This document shows positions 48,306 through 56,522 of a stretch of 64,000 bases of DNA, piece by piece. The DNA comes from Vibrio kanaloae (GTDB lineage: Bacteria; Pseudomonadota; Gammaproteobacteria; Enterobacterales; Vibrionaceae): assembly GCF_024347535.1 (NCBI RefSeq), contig NZ_AP025497.1:1-64000 (forward strand), in the 5' to 3' direction. The notes beneath the pieces are model-generated. The model was given only the letters and a program-made list of their open reading frames with translations, had not been told where the DNA came from and did not search any database. The number at the start of each line of letters is the position of its first letter. The first letter of the stretch is position 1. The position numbers and the translations under genes are program-made.

Positions 48306-50480
48306 ATGATAGATCCTTCGCTTTTACTCGATGGCCTAAACGACAAACAACGTGAGGCGGTCGCAGCACCTTTAGAAAATCTACTTATTCTGGCAGGTGC
48401 TGGTAGTGGTAAAACGCGAGTGTTGGTGCATCGTATCGCTTGGCTGCAAAGCGTAGAGCAAGCTTCACCGTTTTCTATCATGTCAGTAACCTTCACCAAC
48501 AAAGCGGCAGCAGAGATGCGTGGCCGTATTGAAGAGTTGATGATGGGTAGTTCGTCAGGCATGTGGAACGGCACCTTCCACGGTATTTGCCACCGCATCC
48601 TTCGTGCTCACTACTTAGATGCAAAGCTGCCAGAAGATTTCCAAATCATTGATTCTGATGATCAGGTTCGTTTGCTACGCCGCTTAATCAAAGCGCAAAA
48701 CCTTGATGAAAAGCAGTGGCCTGCTAAGCAAGCTTCTTGGTGGATTAATGGCAAGAAAGACGAGGGATTACGCCCAAATCACATCGACGCCTACCATGAT
48801 CCAATCACTCAAACGTGGTTAAAAATTTACTCTGCTTACCAAGAAGCATGTGATCGTGCTGGTCTGGTCGACTTTGCGGAAATCTTGTTGAGATCGCATG
48901 AACTATTACGCGATAAGAAGCACATCCGAGAGCACTATCAAGCTCGCTTCAAGCACATTCTTGTCGACGAATTTCAAGATACCAACAACATCCAGTACGC
49001 CTGGCTGCGCATGATGGCTGGCCCTGATTGTCGCGTGATGATCGTAGGCGATGATGACCAATCTATCTATGGCTGGCGTGGTGCGAAGATCGAAAATATT
49101 CAGAAGTTCTTGGATGAATTCCCAGGAGCTTCAACGGTTCGACTCGAACAAAACTACCGTTCAACCAAAACCATTCTGCAGGCGTCGAACGAGCTTATCT
49201 CGAACAACACCGAACGTATGGGTAAAGAGCTTTGGACGGATGGTAATGATGGTGAGCCTATCTCTGTGTACTCGGCTTACAACGAGCTAGATGAAGCGCG
49301 TTTCACGGTTAGCAAAATCAAAGAGTGGCAGGAGAAAGGCGGCGCGCTAGAAGATACCGCAATGCTTTATCGTAATAACGCACAATCGCGTGTTCTTGAA
49401 GAAGCTTTGATCCAAGGTGGTCTACCTTACCGAATCTACGGCGGCATGCGATTCTTCGAGCGTCAAGAAATCAGAGACGCCTTGAGCTACATGCGCTTAA
49501 TGAGCAACCGCAGTAATGATGCGGCGTTTGAACGTGTGGTTAATACGCCAACGCGTGGCTTGGGCGATAAAACGTTAGAAACGATTCGTCTTGCTGCTCG
49601 TGATCGTGGTGCAACCATGTGGGAAGCGAGTGTTGCTTTGATAGAAGAGCAAGTGCTACCCGGTCGTGCTGCGGGTGCATTAAGTCGCTTTATTGAGCTG
49701 ATTAATGCGCTTGAAGATGACACGCTAGAACTTAGCCTGCATGAACAAACCGACCACGTGATTAAATCGTCGGGCCTATTTGCGATGTACGAGCAAGAGA
49801 AGGGTGAGAAGTCTAAGGCTCGTATTGAGAACTTGGAAGAATTGGTAACGGCAACGCGCCAGTTTGAAAAGCCAGAAGAAGCGGATGAGATGAGTATGCT
49901 GACGGCGTTCTTAACTCATGCGGCTTTGGAAGCGGGTGAAGGTCAGGCTGATGAGTTTGATGATGCGGTTCAGCTCATGACTCTGCACAGTGCTAAAGGC
50001 CTAGAGTTCCCAATGGTATTCATGGTAGGTGTCGAAGAAGGCATGTTCCCAAGCCAGATGTCAGCGGAAGAAGCAGGGCGTTTGGAAGAAGAACGTCGCC
50101 TCTGCTATGTAGGCATGACCCGTGCGATGGAGAAGCTCTACATCACTTACGCTGAGATGCGTCGTTTGTACGGTCAGGATAAGTACCACAAACCATCTCG
50201 CTTTATTCGTGAGCTGCCTGAGACCTGTCTGGATGAAGTGCGTATGAAAGCGCAAGTGAGCCGTCCTGCAAGCAGCGGTCGCTTTAGCCAAACTGCCGTG
50301 AAAGAGAATTTCAACGAAACAGGCTTTAGCTTGGGCTCTCGCGTGAAGCACCCTAAGTTTGGTGAAGGTACCATCATTAACTTCGAGGGAAGTGGCTCGC
50401 AAAGCCGAGTTCAAGTCGCGTTTAATGGTGAAGGCATCAAGTGGTTGGTGACGGCTTACGCTCGTTTAGAGCAGCTTTAA
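48306..50480 (+). CDS. uvrD: DNA helicase II UvrD
   Basis: Superfamily 1 3'-5' helicase of nucleotide excision and mismatch repair. The 724 residues (E. coli 720) contain the Q motif LNDKQREAV, Walker A AGAGSGKT near 32, DEFQDTN near 220, GDDDQSIYGWRG, QNYRS, the TLHSAKGLEF motif near 562, VGMTRA, and a C-terminal Tudor-like tail (GSRVKHPKFGEGTIINFEG). It is divergent from the bufferin operon. Confidence 0.97.
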   Translation: MIDPSLLLDGLNDKQREAVAAPLENLLILAGAGSGKTRVLVHRIAWLQSVEQASPFSIMSVTFTNKAAAEMRGRIEELMMGSSSGMWNGTFHGICHRILRAHYLDAKLPEDFQIIDSDDQVRLLRRLIKAQNLDEKQWPAKQASWWINGKKDEGLRPNHIDAYHDPITQTWLKIYSAYQEACDRAGLVDFAEILLRSHELLRDKKHIREHYQARFKHILVDEFQDTNNIQYAWLRMMAGPDCRVMIVGDDDQSIYGWRGAKIENIQKFLDEFPGASTVRLEQNYRSTKTILQASNELISNNTERMGKELWTDGNDGEPISVYSAYNELDEARFTVSKIKEWQEKGGALEDTAMLYRNNAQSRVLEEALIQGGLPYRIYGGMRFFERQEIRDALSYMRLMSNRSNDAAFERVVNTPTRGLGDKTLETIRLAARDRGATMWEASVALIEEQVLPGRAAGALSRFIELINALEDDTLELSLHEQTDHVIKSSGLFAMYEQEKGEKSKARIENLEELVTATRQFEKPEEADEMSMLTAFLTHAALEAGEGQADEFDDAVQLMTLHSAKGLEFPMVFMVGVEEGMFPSQMSAEEAGRLEEERRLCYVGMTRAMEKLYITYAEMRRLYGQDKYHKPSRFIRELPETCLDEVRMKAQVSRPASSGRFSQTAVKENFNETGFSLGSRVKHPKFGEGTIINFEGSGSQSRVQVAFNGEGIKWLVTAYARLEQL

Positions 50481-50558
50481 TCTGCTACTTCAGCATTTAG
50501 AAAGCAGTGTGGTCTTTAAAAACCGTTCAGCATTTAAAGTTACCCGCATTAAAAACAG

Positions 50559-50586
50559 AAAGAGCAGCCAATGGCTGCTCTTTTTA
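50559..50586. terminator. Bidirectional terminator, uvrD / tpx
   Basis: AAAGAGCAGCCA / TGGCTGCTCTTT perfect stem followed by T5, between convergent genes. Confidence 0.85.
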
Positions 50587-50649
50587 TTGCTCGGAACTAG
50601 TCTAAATCGGCTGAATCGAGCTTAAGGCATTTCTGCCTAGAAAGGATGC

Positions 50650-51147
50650 TTACAGTGCTGCAAGTGCCGCTTCGTAGTTTGGTTCTTCAGTGATCTCGGC
50701 AACCAACTCGCTGTGTGTTACCACACCTTTTTCATCAACAACGACAACGGCACGTGTTGTTAGGCCTGATAGTGGGCCTTCAGCAATTGCTACGCCGTAG
50801 TCTGATGCGAACGCAGGCGAGCGGAAAGTCGAAGCGTGTTGAACGCCTTCAATGCCTTCTAGTTCGCAGAAGCGACCCGCAGCAAACGGTAGGTCAGCAG
50901 AAATACAAACCACAACCGTGTTCTCAAGCTCCGCTGCTTTTGCGTTGAACGTACGTACGCTCGTCGCACAAGTTGCTGTGTCGATGCTTGGGAAGATGTT
51001 TAGAACCACTTTCTTGCCTTCAAGAGAAGCAAGAGTCAGTTCAGAAAGATCGCCCGCAGTCAGTGCAAAGCTTGGTGCCTTTTCGCCTGTTTGTGGGAAT
51101 GTGCCTGTTAGGGGAACAGCTGCACCTTTGAAGGTAACGTGTGACAT
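50650..51147 (-). CDS. tpx: Thiol peroxidase Tpx
   Basis: Atypical 2-Cys peroxiredoxin that reduces lipid and hydrogen peroxides using thioredoxin. The 165 residues (E. coli 168) have peroxidatic Cys in [16 protein letters not shown] near residue 59 and resolving Cys in [14 protein letters not shown] near 93. AAGGAC lies 5 bases before the ATG. It is monocistronic, with uvrD converging on it. Confidence 0.95.
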   Translation of the reverse strand: MSHVTFKGAAVPLTGTFPQTGEKAPSFALTAGDLSELTLASLEGKKVVLNIFPSIDTATCATSVRTFNAKAAELENTVVVCISADLPFAAGRFCELEGIEGVQHASTFRSPAFASDYGVAIAEGPLSGLTTRAVVVVDEKGVVTHSELVAEITEEPNYEAALAAL

Positions 51148-51332
51148 AGATTGTCCTTAATTTAATTATGGTTATGAAACTAGTTGATGCTAGTGAGACT
51201 TACGTTACTCTGAAGTGGTTAAGAAGTGAATGCTTTAAATGTCAGAATTATAATTAAACGTATTTTTATGTTCGGTTGGCCGTTAGATTGAGTTGGCCAA
51301 TTGAAAAGCAATAGACAGCGGTATAGATAAAG

Positions 51333-51363
51333 AAAAACCCCGAGAGCTTGCGCTCATCGGGGT
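51333..51363 (-). terminator. Terminator of the CsrB RNA
   Basis: Minus-strand stem CCCCGATGAGC / GCTCTCGGGG around GCAA-type loop, followed by T5. Confidence 0.88.
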
Positions 51364-51793
51364 CTATAGTCTTACTCGCAGCAATCCGGCTACTAAGTGT
51401 GCTCCATGCATCAAATCCATGATAGTGTGCTGTCATCCTTCAGCGTATTCCTTTCATCGCCTTCCTAGCGGTGTCCTTGATCTTATCCTGATCTGCCAAC
51501 ATTCCTCGTTAGCGCGCGTCACTTGTTCCTTGAGCGGTGTCCTTTACATCATCCTGATGTTCAGTCCTTTCCTCGTCCAGAGGTGTCCATTGTCTTCCTT
51601 AGTAGTAACCATCCTAGTTACTATTGCGTCCATTCAATGTCCATTTCGCTATCCATGCCGATTATTCATCCTGAGTAATCGAATCTTCATCCTGAAGATA
51701 ACCAAGTCCGTGGTATTTCCTGTTCCGTGTCAGCATCCTTCCGACACCTTTAATATTACCCATTCCTTACCTATCGGCAATGGGGCTCCAGCT
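51333..51793 (-). ncRNA. csrB: CsrB-family regulatory RNA
   Basis: About 460 nt on the minus strand with no protein, and nearly thirty GGA triplets. Several are presented as the diagnostic CsrA-binding hairpin loops: ATCAGGATGAT (51546-51562 region), TTCAGGATGAA (51685-51697 region) and CTCAGGATGA (51663-51676 region). It ends at a strong terminator (51333-51363, stem CCCCGA/TCGGGG followed by T5). The 5' end is estimated at GCTGGAGCCCC near 51793. Such RNAs titrate CsrA; Vibrio species carry several. Which paralogue this is cannot be told. Confidence 0.85.
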
Positions 51794-51896
51794 AATTTCT
51801 AGATAATTATTTGAATGATAAATATACATTATGTTTGTTTTCAACTGCTTGTGATTAACGTCTACCTATTTTCTCCATTAAATATCGATATATGCT

Positions 51897-51930
51897 CACT
51901 GTCTTGTAAGAGATCTCGCACAAGACAGTG
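51897..51930. repeat. 11-bp inverted repeat between csrB and ggt
   Basis: CACTGTCTTGT (51897-51907) and ACAAGACAGTG (51920-51930) are perfectly complementary with a 12-base centre. There is no T-run on either side. It contains TTGTAAGAGATCTC, half of a GacA/VarA-type site (TGTAAG-N6-CTTACA), about 110 bp upstream of the csrB start. It could be a 3' hairpin of ggt mRNA or an activator site for csrB. Confidence 0.5.
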
Positions 51931-51952
51931 GGTAAAAAGGGAGTGCTTTCCG

Positions 51953-53710
51953 TTATTTGCCGATAGCGGCACCTTCACGGCGAGGGTCTGCAGCACCTTC
52001 TAGGCCATCTTTTGTGATGCGAATGGCGTGTAAACCCGAGTTAAGATCGCGAATATTGACCTCAAATCCCATCTTTCCTAGCTCAGGTTTGAAGTTTTCC
52101 GCCGATGTTCCTTTTTCCAAATCTAGGGTGCCGAAACGGTTTAGGAAGTGCGGTTGGTTGATCGCTTGTTGAATATCCATGTCCCATTGGGTATGGGCAA
52201 TGATGGCTTGTGCTACATAACCTATGATACGGCTACCACCCGGAGAACCAATCGCCATGTAAGGCTTATCGTCTTTCATGATGATGGTTGGAGCCATCGA
52301 AGAGCGCGGACGCTTACCCGGTTCAAGTCGGTTGGCGATGGGTTTGCCATCGTTATGGGTCTTGAATGAGAAATCCGTTAGTTCGTTGTTGAGCAGGAAG
52401 CCTCTCACCATCAAGCGTGAGCCGAATGCATTCTCAATGGTGGTGGTCATCGATACGACATTGCCATCTCTATCGACAATATTGAAGTGGCTAGTGGACG
52501 GTAATTCAATAGAAACATCTTGGCTTTGCAGCATTGCGTGATCCCACGGCGGGGTGCCTGATGGCGCACTGTCTAATGCCTTACCTGCAGTAATTAACTG
52601 GGCTCGTTCCTGTAAATAGTCAGTATTCACTAACCCTTGGGTTGGCATTGGCACGTAATCTTGGTCTGCCATGTACATGCCTCTGTCAGCAAAGGCTAGG
52701 CGAGAAGCGTCCGCTAACACTTGCCAAGATTTCGCGTCGTTTGGCCCCCATGATTTCATATCAAACTGCTCGGTCATTGCTAAGATCTGCCCAACGGTTA
52801 ACGCACCAGAGCTTGGTGGCCCCATCCCACATACATCGTAACTCTCATAAGCGGAACAAACGGGTTCACGTTGCTTGATGGAATACGCATCGAAGTCTTT
52901 CTGTGCTAATACGCCGGGGTTACCTTTTGCTGTTTGTACTGTGTTGATAATGTCAGTAGAAATCTCACCTTGATAGAAAGCCTTAGCTCCATCCTTTGAG
53001 ATAGCGTTTAACGTGGCGGCGTATTCTGGGTTCTTAAGTTGCGTGCCAGCGGCTTTTGGGCTGCCATCGGCATTAAAGAAGTAGGCTTTGGTAGTGGTAA
53101 AGCGGCTTAGACGCTGTTGGTCATTTTCGATCAAGGTGGCTAAACGTGGGCTGATGGTAAAACCTTTTTCAGCCAGTTGTGCGATAGGTTTGATCAGTGA
53201 TGCCCACTCTAACTTGCCGTATTTCTGGTGAGTATCCCACAGTAATTGCACCGTGCCTGGCGTCGCTACGGAGCGACCGCCAACAACGGCATCATAAAAC
53301 TTAAGCGGTTGGCCGTTTTCGTCTTGGAATAGACGTGGTGTGGCATCAAGAGGTGCAGTTTCGCGGCCATCGTAGGTTTTGAGTTGCTTGTCCTTGCTAT
53401 CAAAATAAACAAGGAATGCACCACCGCCAATACCTGATGACTGCGGTTCTACTAAGCCAAGCATCAGTTGCACGGCAACCATGGCATCAATGGAGTTACC
53501 ACCACGAGCAAGTACATCGGCACCCGCTTGGGTCGCCAGTGGGTTGGCCGCAGTGACCATCCAATCGTTGGCTTTAACGAGCTGTTTGGTTTCTAAACCA
53601 CTACTTTGTTCTGGAGCGACGGAATCGGCAGCTTGATTTGCCCAACTGACGTGAGAGGCAAAAAGTAGGGTAGAAGTGGCGAGGGTTGTTAGTTTTGTTT
53701 TCCACTGCAT
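51953..53710 (-). CDS. ggt: Gamma-glutamyltranspeptidase
   Basis: Periplasmic enzyme that hydrolyses or transfers the gamma-glutamyl group of glutathione. The 585-residue proenzyme has a signal peptide (cut near SHVSWA-NQ), a large subunit with RETAPL near residue 120, and the self-processing site: the small subunit begins at the Thr of STSHFNIVDRDGNVVSMTTT near residue 407. The C-terminal GGSRI-containing loop is conserved. Length equals that of E. coli Ggt (580). Monocistronic on the minus strand. Confidence 0.95.
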   Translation of the reverse strand: MQWKTKLTTLATSTLLFASHVSWANQAADSVAPEQSSGLETKQLVKANDWMVTAANPLATQAGADVLARGGNSIDAMVAVQLMLGLVEPQSSGIGGGAFLVYFDSKDKQLKTYDGRETAPLDATPRLFQDENGQPLKFYDAVVGGRSVATPGTVQLLWDTHQKYGKLEWASLIKPIAQLAEKGFTISPRLATLIENDQQRLSRFTTTKAYFFNADGSPKAAGTQLKNPEYAATLNAISKDGAKAFYQGEISTDIINTVQTAKGNPGVLAQKDFDAYSIKQREPVCSAYESYDVCGMGPPSSGALTVGQILAMTEQFDMKSWGPNDAKSWQVLADASRLAFADRGMYMADQDYVPMPTQGLVNTDYLQERAQLITAGKALDSAPSGTPPWDHAMLQSQDVSIELPSTSHFNIVDRDGNVVSMTTTIENAFGSRLMVRGFLLNNELTDFSFKTHNDGKPIANRLEPGKRPRSSMAPTIIMKDDKPYMAIGSPGGSRIIGYVAQAIIAHTQWDMDIQQAINQPHFLNRFGTLDLEKGTSAENFKPELGKMGFEVNIRDLNSGLHAIRITKDGLEGAADPRREGAAIGK

Positions 53711-53801
53711 GATCTTCTCCTTTTAATATGCAGAGCTAGATTGGCAGTGGAAAGATAAGATAGCCAGTGCGTTGTTAACGAATTGTAATATTGATTCGAA
53801 T

Positions 53802-54464
53802 TTAAGCGATCAAACCAGACAGCGACTGCCAAAGAATACTCAGGCCAATGATGCTAAATACCACACCACATAACCCGTCGATGTACACAGTTGCTTCGCT
53901 GAGCTTCTTTTGCAGCACTTTAGTAGAAAGCATCCACGCCAATAGTGAAAACCAAAATAGCGATAGGCCAAATAGGATCACGAGCGCGATTCCTTTGCCA
54001 GACTGCGACATATCCGCAGGGACTAAGCTCGACATCAAGCTGATGAAGAACACTAAGGCTTTTGGGTTAAGGATATTAGTAGCAAAGCCCTTCGAGAAGG
54101 CTTCTCTTTTATTTGCGATAACCAGATCTTTGGTTTTTGTCTCTACCGCTTGGTCGTCACTCTGCTGAACGATGTTCCAAGTGGCTCTAAGGGCACCAAA
54201 ACCTAAGTAAAGTAAGTAACTACCACCTGCCAACTGGATTATGGCAAACAGAGTCGGTTGCTGGTGGACGAGGTAGCTAATTCCCGTCAGGCTAAATAAT
54301 GAATGCAGTAGGATCCCGCAAGATAGTCCAAGCGCAATGTACAAACCGGTTTGGCGTCCATGACGTGTCGCGTTTTGCACAACTAAAGCCAGATCAGGGC
54401 CGGGGCTCATCAAAGCAATAAAGTGGATAGAGGCTAGGGTGACTAAGATGGTGACTTCGTTCAT
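53802..54464 (-). CDS. LysE/RhtB-family amino-acid exporter
   Basis: Inner-membrane exporter of 220 residues with six predicted helices. The LysE/RhtB signature MSPGPDLALVVQNATRHGRQ lies near residue 18, and NILNPKALVFFIS near 130. It follows, on the same strand, an AraC-type regulator that begins about 880 bp upstream and may control it. The exported compound is unknown. Confidence 0.9.
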   Translation of the reverse strand: MNEVTILVTLASIHFIALMSPGPDLALVVQNATRHGRQTGLYIALGLSCGILLHSLFSLTGISYLVHQQPTLFAIIQLAGGSYLLYLGFGALRATWNIVQQSDDQAVETKTKDLVIANKREAFSKGFATNILNPKALVFFISLMSSLVPADMSQSGKGIALVILFGLSLFWFSLLAWMLSTKVLQKKLSEATVYIDGLCGVVFSIIGLSILWQSLSGLIA

Positions 54465-54553
54465 ATCGGGTCCAATAACTCGGTTGTTCTGTTGGGTTTC
54501 GTTGAGATCAGCTTACCGCTATTTTCGATCACTCAATTGTAAATTATCAACGC

Positions 54554-55348
54554 TTAGTTAATTTTCGAGGGAGAAACGCCGAATGCTGTCTTAAATGCCT
54601 TTGAGAAATGGGCTTGATCGTAAAATCCAACTTGATGAGCCACCTCGGTGCCGCTAACACCAGACTTAATCAGTCGCATGCCTTGTTCCATTCGTAAACG
54701 ACTTAGCCACGCGTAGGGAGTTATGCCCATCTTATTTTTAAAATGACGCTGGAATTGAGTGGTGGTTAAGTCGCACAGGTCAGACAGTTGTTCTAATCGA
54801 ACGGGCTGGTCAAGATTTGCCATTAAATATTCTTTCAAGGTATGGATAGATTGGATGCCTAATTGAACTTGGCTTTTTGATCCAAATTTCACATAGCGAT
54901 CAACAATGGTTGAGAAACCTTCATAAGGGAGGCAGTCTTGAGCGAGCTGGCTGATGTTTTGATTGATTAGCAGAGCATGTAAGTTACACAATTGTAAAAA
55001 AGTCGCCTGATCGGAGAGGATCAATTCAGAAAAGCTTAAAGTGTGACCATGTTCCCTCTGATCGGCAAGATCGCTTAGCCATTGTGGGGAGACAGAAAAA
55101 ACACTGACTTGATAACCAGATTCTAACTCGGAATGGCCGTCATGTAGCTCATCTGGTGGCATCATCACCACTTGCCCAGCGCCTGCGTGGTAGCTGGTGC
55201 CCTTGTAGACAAACTTTTGTTGACCTTGGGTGATTAAGCCGATGTGAAAGTCCAAATGATAGTGACGCTGAAAGGCAAACTCTTGGTATTGAGCTCGGAT
55301 CAGGCTGATATCTTGGCTGGGTGTTGAGTAATAGTGGACTTTATCCAT
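54554..55348 (-). CDS. AraC-family transcriptional regulator
   Basis: The 264-residue protein has an N-terminal cupin-like sensing domain (FQRHYHLDFHIGLITQG, YHAGAGQVVMMPPDELHDG) and a C-terminal double HTH (residues about 165-262; LTTTQFQRHFKNKMGITPYAW and GFYDQAHFSKAFKTAFGVSPS). ATG 55348 (MDKVHYY) is preferred to the TTG at 55369. It sits just past a terminator hairpin, and no SD is visible, so the start remains uncertain. It adjoins a LysE-type exporter on the same strand, a common regulator-exporter pairing. Confidence 0.87.
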   Translation of the reverse strand: MDKVHYYSTPSQDISLIRAQYQEFAFQRHYHLDFHIGLITQGQQKFVYKGTSYHAGAGQVVMMPPDELHDGHSELESGYQVSVFSVSPQWLSDLADQREHGHTLSFSELILSDQATFLQLCNLHALLINQNISQLAQDCLPYEGFSTIVDRYVKFGSKSQVQLGIQSIHTLKEYLMANLDQPVRLEQLSDLCDLTTTQFQRHFKNKMGITPYAWLSRLRMEQGMRLIKSGVSGTEVAHQVGFYDQAHFSKAFKTAFGVSPSKIN

Positions 55349-55352
55349 GGTA

Positions 55353-55393
55353 CAAAAAAGCTTGGTCAAATTGTCATCAATTCAACCAAGCTT
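55353..55393 (-). terminator. Terminator between rarD and the AraC gene
   Basis: AAGCTTGGT (55358-55366) and ACCAAGCTT (55385-55393) form a perfect 9-bp stem; on the minus strand the 3' arm is followed by T6. It fits as the rarD terminator, but its U-tract ends only 4 bases before the AraC start codon. Confidence 0.75.
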
Positions 55394-55434
55394 ATCTTTG
55401 TAATGAGCCATTGTCTTGTAAAAAACGATCAGTA

Positions 55435-56343
55435 CTACTGTTTCACGAGTTTATTCTGCTTGTTGTTACGCAGTCCATCAAAGCTGAAAATGACGAGAGC
55501 TCCCCAAATAAAGGCAAAGGTAATCGCTTTGTCACTAGTAAACGCTTCTCCATAAATCAGTACCGCTAACAAGAACATCAAGCTTGGGCCAATGTATTGG
55601 AAGAAGCCGAGTGTCGACAGTTTCAACCGTGTTGCAGCGCCGGTAAAGCACAGTAATGGAATTGTCGTAATCACGCCTGCAGCAACCAGTAACAGGTTGA
55701 GCTTTATAGGGTTTGCTGAGAGGTCTGAAGTTGGACTATCGACAATAAACAATAAGTAAGTCGCTGCGAGAGGTAGCATGACCAAGGTTTCGATGAACAA
55801 GCCGGTTTGCGCTTCTAAGCTGACTTTTTTACGTAGCAATCCATAAAACCCAAAACTGAATGCCAGCGCTATCGCTACGATTGGTACAGATCCAAACGCA
55901 ATCAATTGGACTAATACGCCAATTGCAGCCAGTGCAACCGCAAACCATTGTAGTTTACGTAAGCGTTCGCCAAGGAAGATCATCCCGAGTAACACGTTAA
56001 TCAGCGGATTGATGTAATACCCCAAGCTGGCATCGAGCATGTGATTGGAGTTAATCGCCCAGATAAAGATCAGCCAATTTGCGCCCACCAAGGTAGAAGT
56101 CACTACCAAATAGAGCATTTTTGGTTTTGAGGTCAAGGTGTCACGCACCTTACGCCAACTGCGGCTAATGTGTAATAGGAAAGCGAGTAGGAAAAAAGAC
56201 CATACTACACGGTGGCTAAGGATCTCCAGTGGGGATACGTCACTTAACGATTTGAAATATATAGGGGCGATACCCCACATAGTGTAAGCGCCAATGGCAA
56301 GCAACACTCCTTGTCGAGTGCGTTGTTGTTCTTCTGATGTCAT
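55435..56343 (-). CDS. rarD: RarD, EamA/DMT-family transporter
   Basis: Ten-helix inner-membrane protein of 302 residues (E. coli RarD 296), with the RarD N terminus GVLLAIGAYTMWGIAPIYFK and LEILSHRVVWS, and FTGAATRLKLSTLGFFQYIGPS in the second EamA repeat. E. coli RarD was linked to chloramphenicol sensitivity; the substrate is unknown. It is divergent from recQ, near which rarD also sits in E. coli. Confidence 0.92.
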   Translation of the reverse strand: MTSEEQQRTRQGVLLAIGAYTMWGIAPIYFKSLSDVSPLEILSHRVVWSFFLLAFLLHISRSWRKVRDTLTSKPKMLYLVVTSTLVGANWLIFIWAINSNHMLDASLGYYINPLINVLLGMIFLGERLRKLQWFAVALAAIGVLVQLIAFGSVPIVAIALAFSFGFYGLLRKKVSLEAQTGLFIETLVMLPLAATYLLFIVDSPTSDLSANPIKLNLLLVAAGVITTIPLLCFTGAATRLKLSTLGFFQYIGPSLMFLLAVLIYGEAFTSDKAITFAFIWGALVIFSFDGLRNNKQNKLVKQ

Positions 56344-56522
56344 ACAACTTTCTCTAGCACTGGGTGCTTATTAATAAGATTTATAAGAGAGTTGGCTAGT
56401 ATAGGAGCGTTAACATTTTTCACCTAGCAATTTGCGGTTTAATTCACCAGCGTTCCCCTCTACAATGTGCGCCTTGCTTGCTAACGATGCTCGCTGATTT
56501 CATACCTCGATTAGGAACCATA

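Noticed and set aside
51419..51802. 127-codon plus-strand ORF between tpx and ggt
   Set aside because: It is the antisense of the CsrB RNA; the composition comes from repeated TCC triplets and there is no ribosome-binding site.
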